Below, in pieces: positions 36,753-43,549 of a stretch of DNA of 64,000 nucleotides (position 1 is the stretch's first letter; every line of letters starts with the position of its first letter). The notes beneath the pieces are model-generated. The model was not told where the DNA came from. It saw only the letters and a program-made list of their open reading frames with translations, and did no database searches. The stretch is from Tuwongella immobilis. Lineage in GTDB: Bacteria; Planctomycetota; Planctomycetia; Gemmatales; Gemmataceae. The position numbers and the translations under genes were made by a program. The stretch is from the NCBI RefSeq assembly GCF_901538355.1, contig NZ_LR593887.1, positions 5,680,920 to 5,744,919 on the forward strand. Reading direction: 5' to 3'.

Positions 36753-38207
36753 ATGATTCGTGGATTTCGCAACGAAGATGGTGCCGCCGTGCTGGTCGGC
36801 TTGCTCCTTTCGGGGCTGGGGATGCTCAGTCTCGCGGGGATCGACCCGTTCGGCTGGGTGATTGCCGCCAAAACATGGACCGATCCCAGCTTGGCCTTGC
36901 AGCCAGCGAATCCGAAATCCTATGCGATTTCGGCCCCGATCTCACTCGGCCTGACGTTCGTCTTTTTGCTGGGTTTGTTCATCGCCGCCACGAAATGGGC
37001 CGGTGAATCCGCACGCAGTTTCGCGCTACGGTTTCCCGTCGTTTTCGCCCTGACTTACGGTGCCTGGACGCTGGGCCAATGGGCCTATCTCGCCGCCACA
37101 CCGGATAAGTTGCCCAAAGGCGTCACCTGGACCATGGGATTGACCGGGGAGGCGGGCTATCTGTTGGCTCTGTTATTGGGACTGCTGATCGGGAACTTTC
37201 TGCCCGGATTCACCCGCTGGCTCGCCCCGGCATCGCGTTCGGAACTGTTCATCAAGACAGCCGTGGTGCTGTATGGCGCAGTCTTGGGCGTGAAGGCCGC
37301 CACCGAGACGGGCCGCGCCTCGGCGATTCTCTTCCGCGGAATCGCCGCCATCATCGAAGCCTACCTGATTTATTGGGCATTGGTCTATTGGATCGCCCGC
37401 AGTTGGTTCAAATTCAGCCGCGAATGGGCGGCTCCGCTGGCGTCGGGCATCTCGATTTGCGGCGTCTCGGCGGCAATCACCACTGGAGCGGCGATTCGAG
37501 CGCGGCCCGTGGTGCCGGTGATGGTGTCATCGCTGGTGGTGGTGTTTGCCGTGGTGGAAATGCTGCTGCTGCCGTGGATGGCCCGCGTGATGCTGCCGGA
37601 TCAGCCGATGGTTGCCGCCGCCTGGATGGGACTGGCCGTCAAAACCGACGGTGCCGCCATTGCCAGCGGCAGTATCACCGAGGGATTCTTCCTTGCCGAT
37701 GCGGCCAGCAAGGGCATCCATTACGAAGCCGATTGGATGAAGAACACCACCACCACCGTGAAAGTGTTCATCGATGTCTTCATTGGCATTTGGGCGCTGG
37801 TGCTGGCATTCGTGTGGTCCCGATTCATCGATCGAAAAGACGATGGCAGCGGCCCAACGAAACTCCCCTGGGCCGAAATGTGGGCCCGATTCCCGAAATT
37901 TGTGCTGGGCTACTTCCTCACCTTCGGCGTGGTGCTAACGCTGGGCTTGCTACTGCCGGAATTGCGCGCGGACCTCAACAAAGCGACCGGCGAATCGACC
38001 GACCAGTTTCGACGCATCCTGTTCAGTCTGACATTCTTCTCCATCGGCCTGGCCGCGAATTTCCGTCGGCTTTGGGCGGAGGGGCTGGGCAAGCTAGCGT
38101 TGGTGTATGTCGTTTGCCTGTTTGGATTTATCATCTGGATTGGCTTGGCAATCTCGTGGCTATTCTTCGCGGGAATGCTCCCGCCGATCACACAACCCGG
38201 AGCCTGA
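36753..38207 (+). CDS. YeiH-family putative sulfate exporter, 484 aa
   Basis: The protein has about 11 membrane helices. The central block LASGISICGVSAAITTGAAI followed by RARP matches the YeiH/PF03601 signature (SICGXSA), and EAGYLLALLLGLLIGNFLPG and IGLAANFRRLWAEGLGKLAL are typical. Members are annotated as putative sulfate exporters; the evidence for substrate is thin. It is considerably longer than the ~340 residues of E. coli YeiH, with an N-terminal extension holding two or three additional helices and longer loops. ATG 36753 has AAGGA about eight bases upstream. It is divergent from the cobalamin operon and followed after 3 bp by a small membrane protein gene. Confidence 0.78.
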   Translation: MIRGFRNEDGAAVLVGLLLSGLGMLSLAGIDPFGWVIAAKTWTDPSLALQPANPKSYAISAPISLGLTFVFLLGLFIAATKWAGESARSFALRFPVVFALTYGAWTLGQWAYLAATPDKLPKGVTWTMGLTGEAGYLLALLLGLLIGNFLPGFTRWLAPASRSELFIKTAVVLYGAVLGVKAATETGRASAILFRGIAAIIEAYLIYWALVYWIARSWFKFSREWAAPLASGISICGVSAAITTGAAIRARPVVPVMVSSLVVVFAVVEMLLLPWMARVMLPDQPMVAAAWMGLAVKTDGAAIASGSITEGFFLADAASKGIHYEADWMKNTTTTVKVFIDVFIGIWALVLAFVWSRFIDRKDDGSGPTKLPWAEMWARFPKFVLGYFLTFGVVLTLGLLLPELRADLNKATGESTDQFRRILFSLTFFSIGLAANFRRLWAEGLGKLALVYVVCLFGFIIWIGLAISWLFFAGMLPPITQPGA

Positions 38208-38210
38208 CCC

Positions 38211-38402
38211 ATGAGCGACCCGATTCCGCAAAAGCCGATTCGCCCCAGCAACGAAGAAATCGCCCAGGCCATGGCCGAGCAACCCGTTGAACCGCTGTTG
38301 CCCGCCGAGAAGTGGCTCATCGGCGGCAGCCTCACACTGGGGATTGTGCTGTTAGCCCTACTCGGCTGGCTCACGAAAACCTATTTCCCCATTCCAACAT
38401 AA
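38211..38402 (+). CDS. small single-helix membrane protein, 63 aa
   Basis: The start codon is 3 bp after the YeiH-like stop, so it is almost certainly translated with it. The protein has a soluble N-terminal half (PIRPSNEEIAQAMAEQPVEP) and one transmembrane helix (WLIGGSLTLGIVLLALLGWL), ending KTYFPIPT. No family is recognised. Small proteins coupled to transporters often act as accessory subunits; here that is only a position-based guess. Confidence 0.65.
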   Translation: MSDPIPQKPIRPSNEEIAQAMAEQPVEPLLPAEKWLIGGSLTLGIVLLALLGWLTKTYFPIPT

Positions 38403-38434
38403 TTTCCGATCCCCCTTCCACCGGATCAACAGAA

Positions 38435-38479
38435 TTCGGGCGAGATGCCCCAGCTTCAACTGGAACCATCTCGCCCGAA
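38435..38479 (+). terminator. terminator hairpin after the exporter operon
   Basis: A 13-bp perfect inverted repeat, TTCGGGCGAGATG at 38435-38447 and CATCTCGCCCGAA at 38467-38479, with an inner CCAG/CTGG pair. Only a weak T-rich stretch follows. Position right after the small membrane gene supports transcription termination. It lies 18 bp before the first 318-bp element. Confidence 0.65.
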
Positions 38480-38496
38480 ATTGATTGACACGATTT

Positions 38497-38814
38497 TAGT
38501 CCGACAGCCGTAGTTGTTCAGTCGGGTGGTTTGGCTCTCCGTTTCCGGTAATGGCATTGCCGCGAGCGGTGCTGGTGTCGGCGTCGCCACATCGACCAGG
38601 CCACGACTTGCTCGGATGCTGGCAGGAACGACCACACCACCTTCAGCAGCAACTTTCGCACCTCGGGGACGCTCAGACCGAAATGCGTTGGCTGACCGCG
38701 TCGACCTCCGCCGCCCACCCTTGCACCTGTTCCACCAGAGGCCAACCTGACTTGACTCACCCTCGCCACAAGTCTTGATCCAGACGATTGTAGCAGATAC
38801 GGCTGGAGGACTAG
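38497..38814 (-). mobile_element. 318-bp IS701-derived MITE-like element, copy 1
   Basis: The copy runs from TAGTCCGACAGCCGTA on the left to TACGGCTGGAGGACTA (plus G) on the right; the ends are inverted repeats with two mismatches. The reverse strand holds a frame (38518-38769) with SVPEVRKLLLKVVWSFL and VAWSMWRRRHQHRSRQCHYR, which resembles from memory the C-terminal tail of IS701-type transposases; the rest of the transposase is absent. The left flank reads TTAG, the right CTAG. Its right end supplies the TAG stop codon of the gene at 38811-39356. Near the right part it reads ACTCACCCTC where copies 2-4 read AATGCCCCTC. Confidence 0.8.
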
Positions 38815-39356
38815 AAGTCTTCTCTAGCTGGGAGTCGAAGGTCCCGATCAGGTGATGCCGCCACGCTGTCAGTAAGTCGGGATCCGCCCTGCCACTTCTC
38901 ATAAGCATCAGGGCCGATGTAGCAGTCCGCAATTTTATGGAACATCAGACGCATGTCTCGTCGGTATAGCTTCAATAATTTCACAGCGGCATCGCTGGAA
39001 TTTTTGGCCAAAAAGGCACCTTGAATAATGCAACCATCACCGTAAGTGCCACCAGGGAGGATAACAACCGCAGAAGGATTGTAGTCGTGATCAACGAAAA
39101 GCTGATCTGTGACATATTTATTCTTTCTTAGTATCAAATGGGTTTCTGGTGAGAGGATGAGATAGCGAGGGTCGGTGTCGTCCGTGCCACTGGGAGAAAC
39201 ACCCAGTGAGGGGATTTGCGAGGCCGAAGCGTATTTGGGGACAGACGGATCCGGGAACCGTCCGAATGGGTAATAAATAAGGGAATAATTACGCTCTATC
39301 TGTTCGAGTAGAGTAATAATGTCTCCGCGAGTCGCAAAAAACATTGTCCTTAGCAT
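38811..39356 (-). CDS. hypothetical protein A between repeat copies, 181 aa
   Basis: No domain is recognised with confidence. The protein starts MLRTMFFATRGDIITLLEQI and has a mixed alpha/beta character (HLILRKNKYVTDQLFVDHDY, CIIQGAFLAKNSSDAAVKLL); it looks like a small cytoplasmic globular protein. ATG 39356 has GAGGT seven bases upstream. The TAG stop lies inside the terminal CTAG of element copy 1, so the reading frame ends exactly where the repeat begins. Composition is more AT-rich than the surrounding chromosome. Confidence 0.7.
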   Translation of the reverse strand: MLRTMFFATRGDIITLLEQIERNYSLIYYPFGRFPDPSVPKYASASQIPSLGVSPSGTDDTDPRYLILSPETHLILRKNKYVTDQLFVDHDYNPSAVVILPGGTYGDGCIIQGAFLAKNSSDAAVKLLKLYRRDMRLMFHKIADCYIGPDAYEKWQGGSRLTDSVAASPDRDLRLPAREDF

Positions 39357-39463
39357 TAGCGGTACCTCGGAAAAGAAGTTACATTCCGTTCCTGTTGGTC
39401 ACGATCAATAACCTACAGCTTCAGAAAAGTATACTCTTCGAATTGCCTTTAGATTCCCTGTGC

Positions 39464-39781
39464 TAGTCCTACAGCCGTAGTTGTTCAGTCGGGTGGTTTG
39501 GCTCTTCGTTTCTGGTAGTGGCATTGCCGCGAGCGGTGCTGGTGGCGGCGTCGCCACATCGACCAGGCCAGGACGTGCTCGGCTGCTGGTAGGAACGACC
39601 ATACCACCTTCCGCAGCAACTTTCGCACCTCGGGGACGCTCAGACCGAAATGCGTTGGCTGACCGCGTCGACCTCCGCCGCCCACCCTTGCACCTGTTCC
39701 ACCAGAGGCCAACCTGACTTGAATGCCCCTCGCCACAAGTCTTGATCCAGACGATTGTAGCAGATACGGCTGGAGGACTAG
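39464..39781 (-). mobile_element. 318-bp IS701-derived MITE-like element, copy 2
   Basis: Left end TAGTCCTACAGCCGTA, right end TACGGCTGGAGGACTA(G), one mismatch between the inverted ends. CTAG is present on both sides, consistent with a 4-bp target duplication. The transposase-tail frame on the reverse strand (39485-39736) reads SVPEVRKLLRKVVWSFLPAA and EHVLAWSMWRRRHQHRSRQC. Length is identical to the other copies with only substitutions. The right end overlaps the stop codon of gene B. Confidence 0.8.
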
Positions 39782-41079
39782 CGATCCATCAACTTAAGAA
39801 TTTGGATATATGTTAATTCAGCTTTACAAACTCTCAGTATTTGATTGAGCCAATTTCGCCAGTAAGTTTGACCGCGGTCGGTTTGTACAATCTCTAAACC
39901 AACAAACTCACCAATTGCGATCATTTCCGCCCAAATCGATGCGTCCCAGTGATCCCACGACCCACCTTTTTCATTCACTTCTCGTTCAAAGTTATCCAGC
40001 CAAATGCGTTTCATGAATACTTTTCGCCGATAAGCGTCAGACACACCAGTGATCGTCTGGTAAACCGCATGGCAAGCAACAGGGACTAAAGCGCCGATTC
40101 CTACAGAATTCACGTATGCAAAGCAACCTTCAATGTGTCGTTCAAGCTGCCATGTGATTTCAATCGATGATACGGTTTGACCTCGAAGGAGACGATAACA
40201 GATTCTTAAAATCTGATCGGGTAGCCCATGAAGGAACTCTGGCATTTGCGATTCGATCCGTCGCCATTCATGCATGGTGTCAGAGGCAACCAGATACGCA
40301 AGCACGGATCGCCTGAGCACCGAGGTGTCAGGATAGCAGCGATCCATCAGAAACCATAATCGAACTCGCCAGGAGGAATCCAAACGTCCGGTTTCTTCAA
40401 TTGAAACCGATAAGGTTTCGATCAGTTCATCAATCGATGGATACAAGATCGAAGGTGGTGTAACGCCCCCATACCATCCCTCATGATCATATCCCAGTTG
40501 AAAGCGAATGGGGGGGATTGTCGGAAATCCGTCTTTTGGGAATCTCAGCCCTTCGCTTACTCCTTTCCACAACTGATCTCGGATAAATTCGACAGGAAAG
40601 TTGTTTGGCGTCATCGATAGAATGTCTTCTGCGTTTCCCGCAATCGTACTGATACCAACTTGAGAATGCTGAAACACATATTCAGACAATCTGAATATGT
40701 GGAGGTGCATTTTCTCGTAATCATCTTGAAGAGCTTCAGGTAACCCATCGAGTTCCTCCCCAGCAAGTTGATATGCCGTGCTAGTGGTGTACAATAACGA
40801 AGTAAGTAAGACTCCCCAAGCTGCCAGTCGCCAATCAGGAGAATAAATACTTAATCGTTGTATTGAATACTTCGGATGGGCTATTGTTATCTTGTAAAGC
40901 TCATCGGCGGATATTGACTCATCCTGAATCCATTTCCATGCTTGAGCGAACGCATTATCGATATGACGTTTAAAATTAGGCAGAGGCGTCATCGTCATTG
41001 CCGCAGCTTCGCCGAAAACGAGAAGTGTTCCGACACGAAGTTTGGCGGGCCAACTCAGGAAATTATCAAAAGGATTCAT
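39778..41079 (-). CDS. hypothetical protein B between repeat copies, 433 aa
   Basis: I recognise no family. The protein is largely alpha-helical with many aromatic and Leu positions (GVLLTSLLYTTSTAYQLAGE, FVFQHSQ-like and LRICYRLLRGQTVSSIEITW) and no signal peptide. It fills the space between copies 2 and 3 exactly: its TAG stop is in the terminal CTAG of copy 2, and its ATG is three bases from the left end of copy 3. No Shine-Dalgarno is seen, so expression would have to start within the element, or the true start lies downstream (for example Met28, MTMTPLPNFKRHIDN). Composition is AT-rich for this genome. Confidence 0.65.
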   Translation of the reverse strand: MNPFDNFLSWPAKLRVGTLLVFGEAAAMTMTPLPNFKRHIDNAFAQAWKWIQDESISADELYKITIAHPKYSIQRLSIYSPDWRLAAWGVLLTSLLYTTSTAYQLAGEELDGLPEALQDDYEKMHLHIFRLSEYVFQHSQVGISTIAGNAEDILSMTPNNFPVEFIRDQLWKGVSEGLRFPKDGFPTIPPIRFQLGYDHEGWYGGVTPPSILYPSIDELIETLSVSIEETGRLDSSWRVRLWFLMDRCYPDTSVLRRSVLAYLVASDTMHEWRRIESQMPEFLHGLPDQILRICYRLLRGQTVSSIEITWQLERHIEGCFAYVNSVGIGALVPVACHAVYQTITGVSDAYRRKVFMKRIWLDNFEREVNEKGGSWDHWDASIWAEMIAIGEFVGLEIVQTDRGQTYWRNWLNQILRVCKAELTYIQILKLMDR

Positions 41080-41082
41080 GAT

Positions 41083-41400
41083 TAGTCCGACAGCCGTAGT
41101 TGTTCAGTCGGGTGGTTTGGCTCTCCGTTTCCGGTAATGGCATTGCCGCGAGCGGTGCTGTTGGCGGCGTCGCCACATCGACCAGGCCACGACTTGCTCG
41201 GATGCTGGTAGGAACGACCACACCACCTTCAGCAGCAACTTTCGCACCTCGGGGACGCTCAGACCGAAATGCGTTGGCTGACCGCGTCGACCTCCGCCGC
41301 CCACCCTTGCACCTGTTCCACCAGAGGCCAACCTGACTTGAATGCCCCTCGCCACAAGTCTTGATCCAGACGATTATACCCGATACGGCTGTAGGACTAG
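41083..41400 (-). mobile_element. 318-bp IS701-derived MITE-like element, copy 3
   Basis: Left end TAGTCCGACAGCCGTA (as in copy 1), right end TACGGCTGTAGGACTA(G) (as in copy 4), one mismatch between ends. Left flank TTAG, right CTAG. The reverse-strand frame 41104-41355 again encodes the transposase-like tail. Its right end overlaps the TAG stop of the WD40-like gene, and its left end directly abuts the start of gene B. Confidence 0.8.
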
Positions 41401-42404
41401 CAACTTGATACGATGGCAAGAAGATGAACCTTCCCAAAAGAATCGCCAACGGCAATTGTTTTGCCATCAGGACTTATCGCTAAAGCATCAACTGATACCC
41501 CTGAGATGTCCTCCTCCTGAGCAACGTTGTTTTCAACATTGATAACGGTTTGTGTCAAACCTTCTGGATTGTATGACGCCACAATCTGACCAGTGAGTGA
41601 ATCCCATAAGATAACGTTGCCACGATCGTCGCCAGATGCCAAAATCCCCCCATCAGACAGTAGTAATAATACATTCACTTTACATTCTTGAGCGAATGAT
41701 ACTTCTGGCGTGAAATCTGGCACCACAAAGGCTTGGAGATATGGAGGTTGAGTCATTGCAGCGTAAAGGATTGACTCGTTTGAGGACAGAGCTAGAGACT
41801 TAACTGCCGGGAATCCTCGATTTCCTTGACTCTGGTTGACTTGGTATTGAGCTATCGGAACCCAACGAGTGATGTCCCATAGTTGAATCAAGCCTTCCCA
41901 TCCACCGACTGCAAGTTTGCCCGCTGAAACCGAACTAAAGGAACGAACGGATTGAGGAAATCCACTTAGCGAAGTGGAAGTGTAATCGCTTGTGTCCCAT
42001 CGAACGACAGGATTAATTTCATTCCCTCCCCAGATTAGCCAATGTCCATCTGGAGTATATTGCAAACAATTTGGCCCATGCCTTCCAAGACGAAGTCGTT
42101 CGCTCCTGGTCAATCTATCTGAAGCAAAACTGTATATTGTGCATTGTTCAAAGCCAGTGCAAGCAAATTCAGCCTTAACTGGATGAAATGCAGTAAAAGC
42201 TGTTGCAGATGCTCTCCTCCGAGTTTTAGCGATCTGGATTCCTTCAGTGCTTACAAGACGCACTTCCCCGACCACATCATCATCCTCGTGTGACCAGTAT
42301 TGTCCAGACACAAGCAGTCTATCCGGTCCCACGAACCAAAGAGAGTTAATCGCTTTTGGCATAATCTGAAGAACCGAAATCGGACTTAATTGATGATCGA
42401 GCAT
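41397..42404 (-). CDS. WD40-repeat-like beta-propeller protein, 335 aa
   Basis: Repeated blades are visible: NCLQYTPDGHWLIWGG ending VVRWD, AGKLAVGGWEGLIQLWDITR, DGGILASGDDRGNVILWDSL and DALAISPDGKTIAVGDSFGK. These are typical WD/GH-type repeats forming a propeller, used for protein-protein contacts. No catalytic domain or signal peptide is present. ATG 42404 lies 12 bp after the stop of the truncated frame at 42417-42704 and has AGG about eight bases upstream. The TAG stop lies in the terminal CTAG of element copy 3. Partner and role unknown. Confidence 0.75.
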   Translation of the reverse strand: MLDHQLSPISVLQIMPKAINSLWFVGPDRLLVSGQYWSHEDDDVVGEVRLVSTEGIQIAKTRRRASATAFTAFHPVKAEFACTGFEQCTIYSFASDRLTRSERLRLGRHGPNCLQYTPDGHWLIWGGNEINPVVRWDTSDYTSTSLSGFPQSVRSFSSVSAGKLAVGGWEGLIQLWDITRWVPIAQYQVNQSQGNRGFPAVKSLALSSNESILYAAMTQPPYLQAFVVPDFTPEVSFAQECKVNVLLLLSDGGILASGDDRGNVILWDSLTGQIVASYNPEGLTQTVINVENNVAQEEDISGVSVDALAISPDGKTIAVGDSFGKVHLLAIVSSC

Positions 42405-42416
42405 TTGTGCAACCTG

Positions 42417-42704
42417 TTACGGGGCAAAAAGTTTGAATTTCCTGATTTCAAATATTTTTCCGTATTGCTTTTCCAGTGTCTCGAACATCGTTTTAACTGC
42501 CCCCGGTGGCAATGTTCCGTCGTCGTTGAGTCGCATCGCTGCTGCTGCAATCTCATCTCCAGCGAGCACAATTTTTGTTGTGCCGGTCGGGGCATGCCCA
42601 TTTTGTATGGAATCTCCAGCGACCCGAAGCCAATCTTCCAATACGGTTCTTGGGACTGAATATTGACCTGTTTTAATTTGCCAAATTTCTGTCCCACGAC
42701 AATG
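42417..42704 (-). pseudogene. truncated/frameshifted gene remnant D next to element copy 4
   Basis: The reverse strand has a gene-like frame, TEIWQIKTGQYSVPRTVLED followed by WLRVAGDSIQNGHAPTG, IVLAGDEIAAAAMRL and the ending KQYGKIFEIRKFKLFAP, open for 95 codons from after a TGA at 42705-42707. No ATG with a ribosome site begins it; the first annotated start is a TTG at 42641. Just upstream a different frame (ADIVVGQ) looks coding, so a single-base frameshift near the ACAGAAATTTGG stretch is likely. Copy 4 of the element begins 19 bp beyond. It is followed after 12 bp by the WD40 gene. Family unknown. Confidence 0.5.
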
Positions 42705-42723
42705 TCAGCATCGATTGTGGTAC

Positions 42724-43041
42724 TAGTCCTACAGCCGTAGTTGTTCAGTCGTGTGGTTTGGCTCTCCGTTTCCGGTCGTGGCATTGCCGCGCGCGGTGCT
42801 GGTGGCGGCGTCGCCACATCGACCAGGCCACGACTTGCTCGGATGCTGGCAGGAACGACCACACCACTTTCCGCAGCAACTTTCGCACCTCGGGGACGCT
42901 CAGACCGAAATGCGTTGGCTGACCGCGTCGACCTCCGCCGCCCCCCCTTGCACCTGTTCCACCAGAGGCCAACCTGACTTGAATGCCCCTCGCCACAAGT
43001 CTTGATCCAGACGATTATACCCGATACGGCTGTAGGACTAG
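42724..43041 (-). mobile_element. 318-bp IS701-derived MITE-like element, copy 4
   Basis: This copy has perfect 16-nt inverted ends, TAGTCCTACAGCCGTA and its complement, with CTAG on both sides. The transposase-like tail is in frame 42745-42996 on the reverse strand. Unlike the other three copies, its right end does not form a stop codon; gene E ends 24 bp further on. It is inserted between gene E and the truncated gene D. Confidence 0.8.
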
Positions 43042-43064
43042 TAACGAAGAAGCTGATTAATGAG

Positions 43065-43496
43065 TTAATCGTTTTTTTCGTTCTTGTCGTCAGGCTTTTC
43101 GTGAAGGATCGCGTCAATCATTTCCTCGGAAAGCTGATCGACGAATTTCCCTGCAAGTAAATGTCCGAGGCTTTGAATCTCGATACCATTCCTGAAGAAT
43201 ATGATGTCAAAGAGCGTACCATCACGATGATAAAATCGCCATTCGCCTTCTTGATGTCCAAATCGATACGCTCCTTCTGTCATCAATTGGCCACTTTTTG
43301 AGTAATCACAATATTTGCCATGAGCCATTCCGTTAGAATAACTAATGATCACCCTTATTTCACCTGTATTATCTATGCCTGCATAACAGCCGTCTGGAAT
43401 CCGACTCACGTTACCAAATTCCTGGAAATTAGTCCGAATCTGTTGTGGTCCTTTGAGAAGCTGTCGAATATCGATTCTGATAAGTTCAGTTGACAT
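43065..43496 (-). CDS. MORN/YwqK-like repeat protein E, 143 aa
   Basis: The middle has MORN-type repeats: GMAHGKYCDYSKSGQLMTEG followed by AYRFGHQEGEWRFYHRDGTL, as in YwqK-type proteins sometimes annotated as antitoxin or immunity components. The N-terminus (TELIRIDIRQLLKGPQQI) and the acidic Lys/Asp-rich C-terminus are not recognised. ATG 43496 is chosen; the TTG at 43523 would add nine residues. It is the most upstream gene of the repeat-separated block and lies ~50 bp from the IS5-type insertion sequence. Any link to toxin neutralisation is guesswork, as no toxin gene is seen. Confidence 0.65.
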   Translation of the reverse strand: MSTELIRIDIRQLLKGPQQIRTNFQEFGNVSRIPDGCYAGIDNTGEIRVIISYSNGMAHGKYCDYSKSGQLMTEGAYRFGHQEGEWRFYHRDGTLFDIIFFRNGIEIQSLGHLLAGKFVDQLSEEMIDAILHEKPDDKNEKND

Positions 43497-43549
43497 ATAT
43501 CCCCATTCCGAAAGAATGACCAATCATATCTCGTCCTATAGTTTGCTTA

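Noticed and set aside
38514-38750. A ~78-residue forward frame present in every 318-bp copy, and longer reverse frames (41066-41467, 42386-43117) running through the element into flanking DNA
   Set aside because: Repeat-derived frames without start signals. The only meaningful coding trace in the element is the transposase-tail frame on the reverse strand.
38497-43041. CRISPR array
   Set aside because: Repeats are 318 bp, spacers are 0.65-1.3 kb with genes, and no cas gene is present.
38497-43041. Integron cassette array with attC sites
   Set aside because: Gene-then-repeat order fits, but no integron integrase is seen, the ends lack the GTTRRRY core, and transposase remnant plus YTAG flanks fit a MITE better. 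Kept as competing idea in the first finding.
43529-43542. Possible fifth element end (TCGTCCTATAG resembles TAGTCCTACAG)
   Set aside because: Only about ten matching bases, and the sequence beyond shows no similarity to the element.
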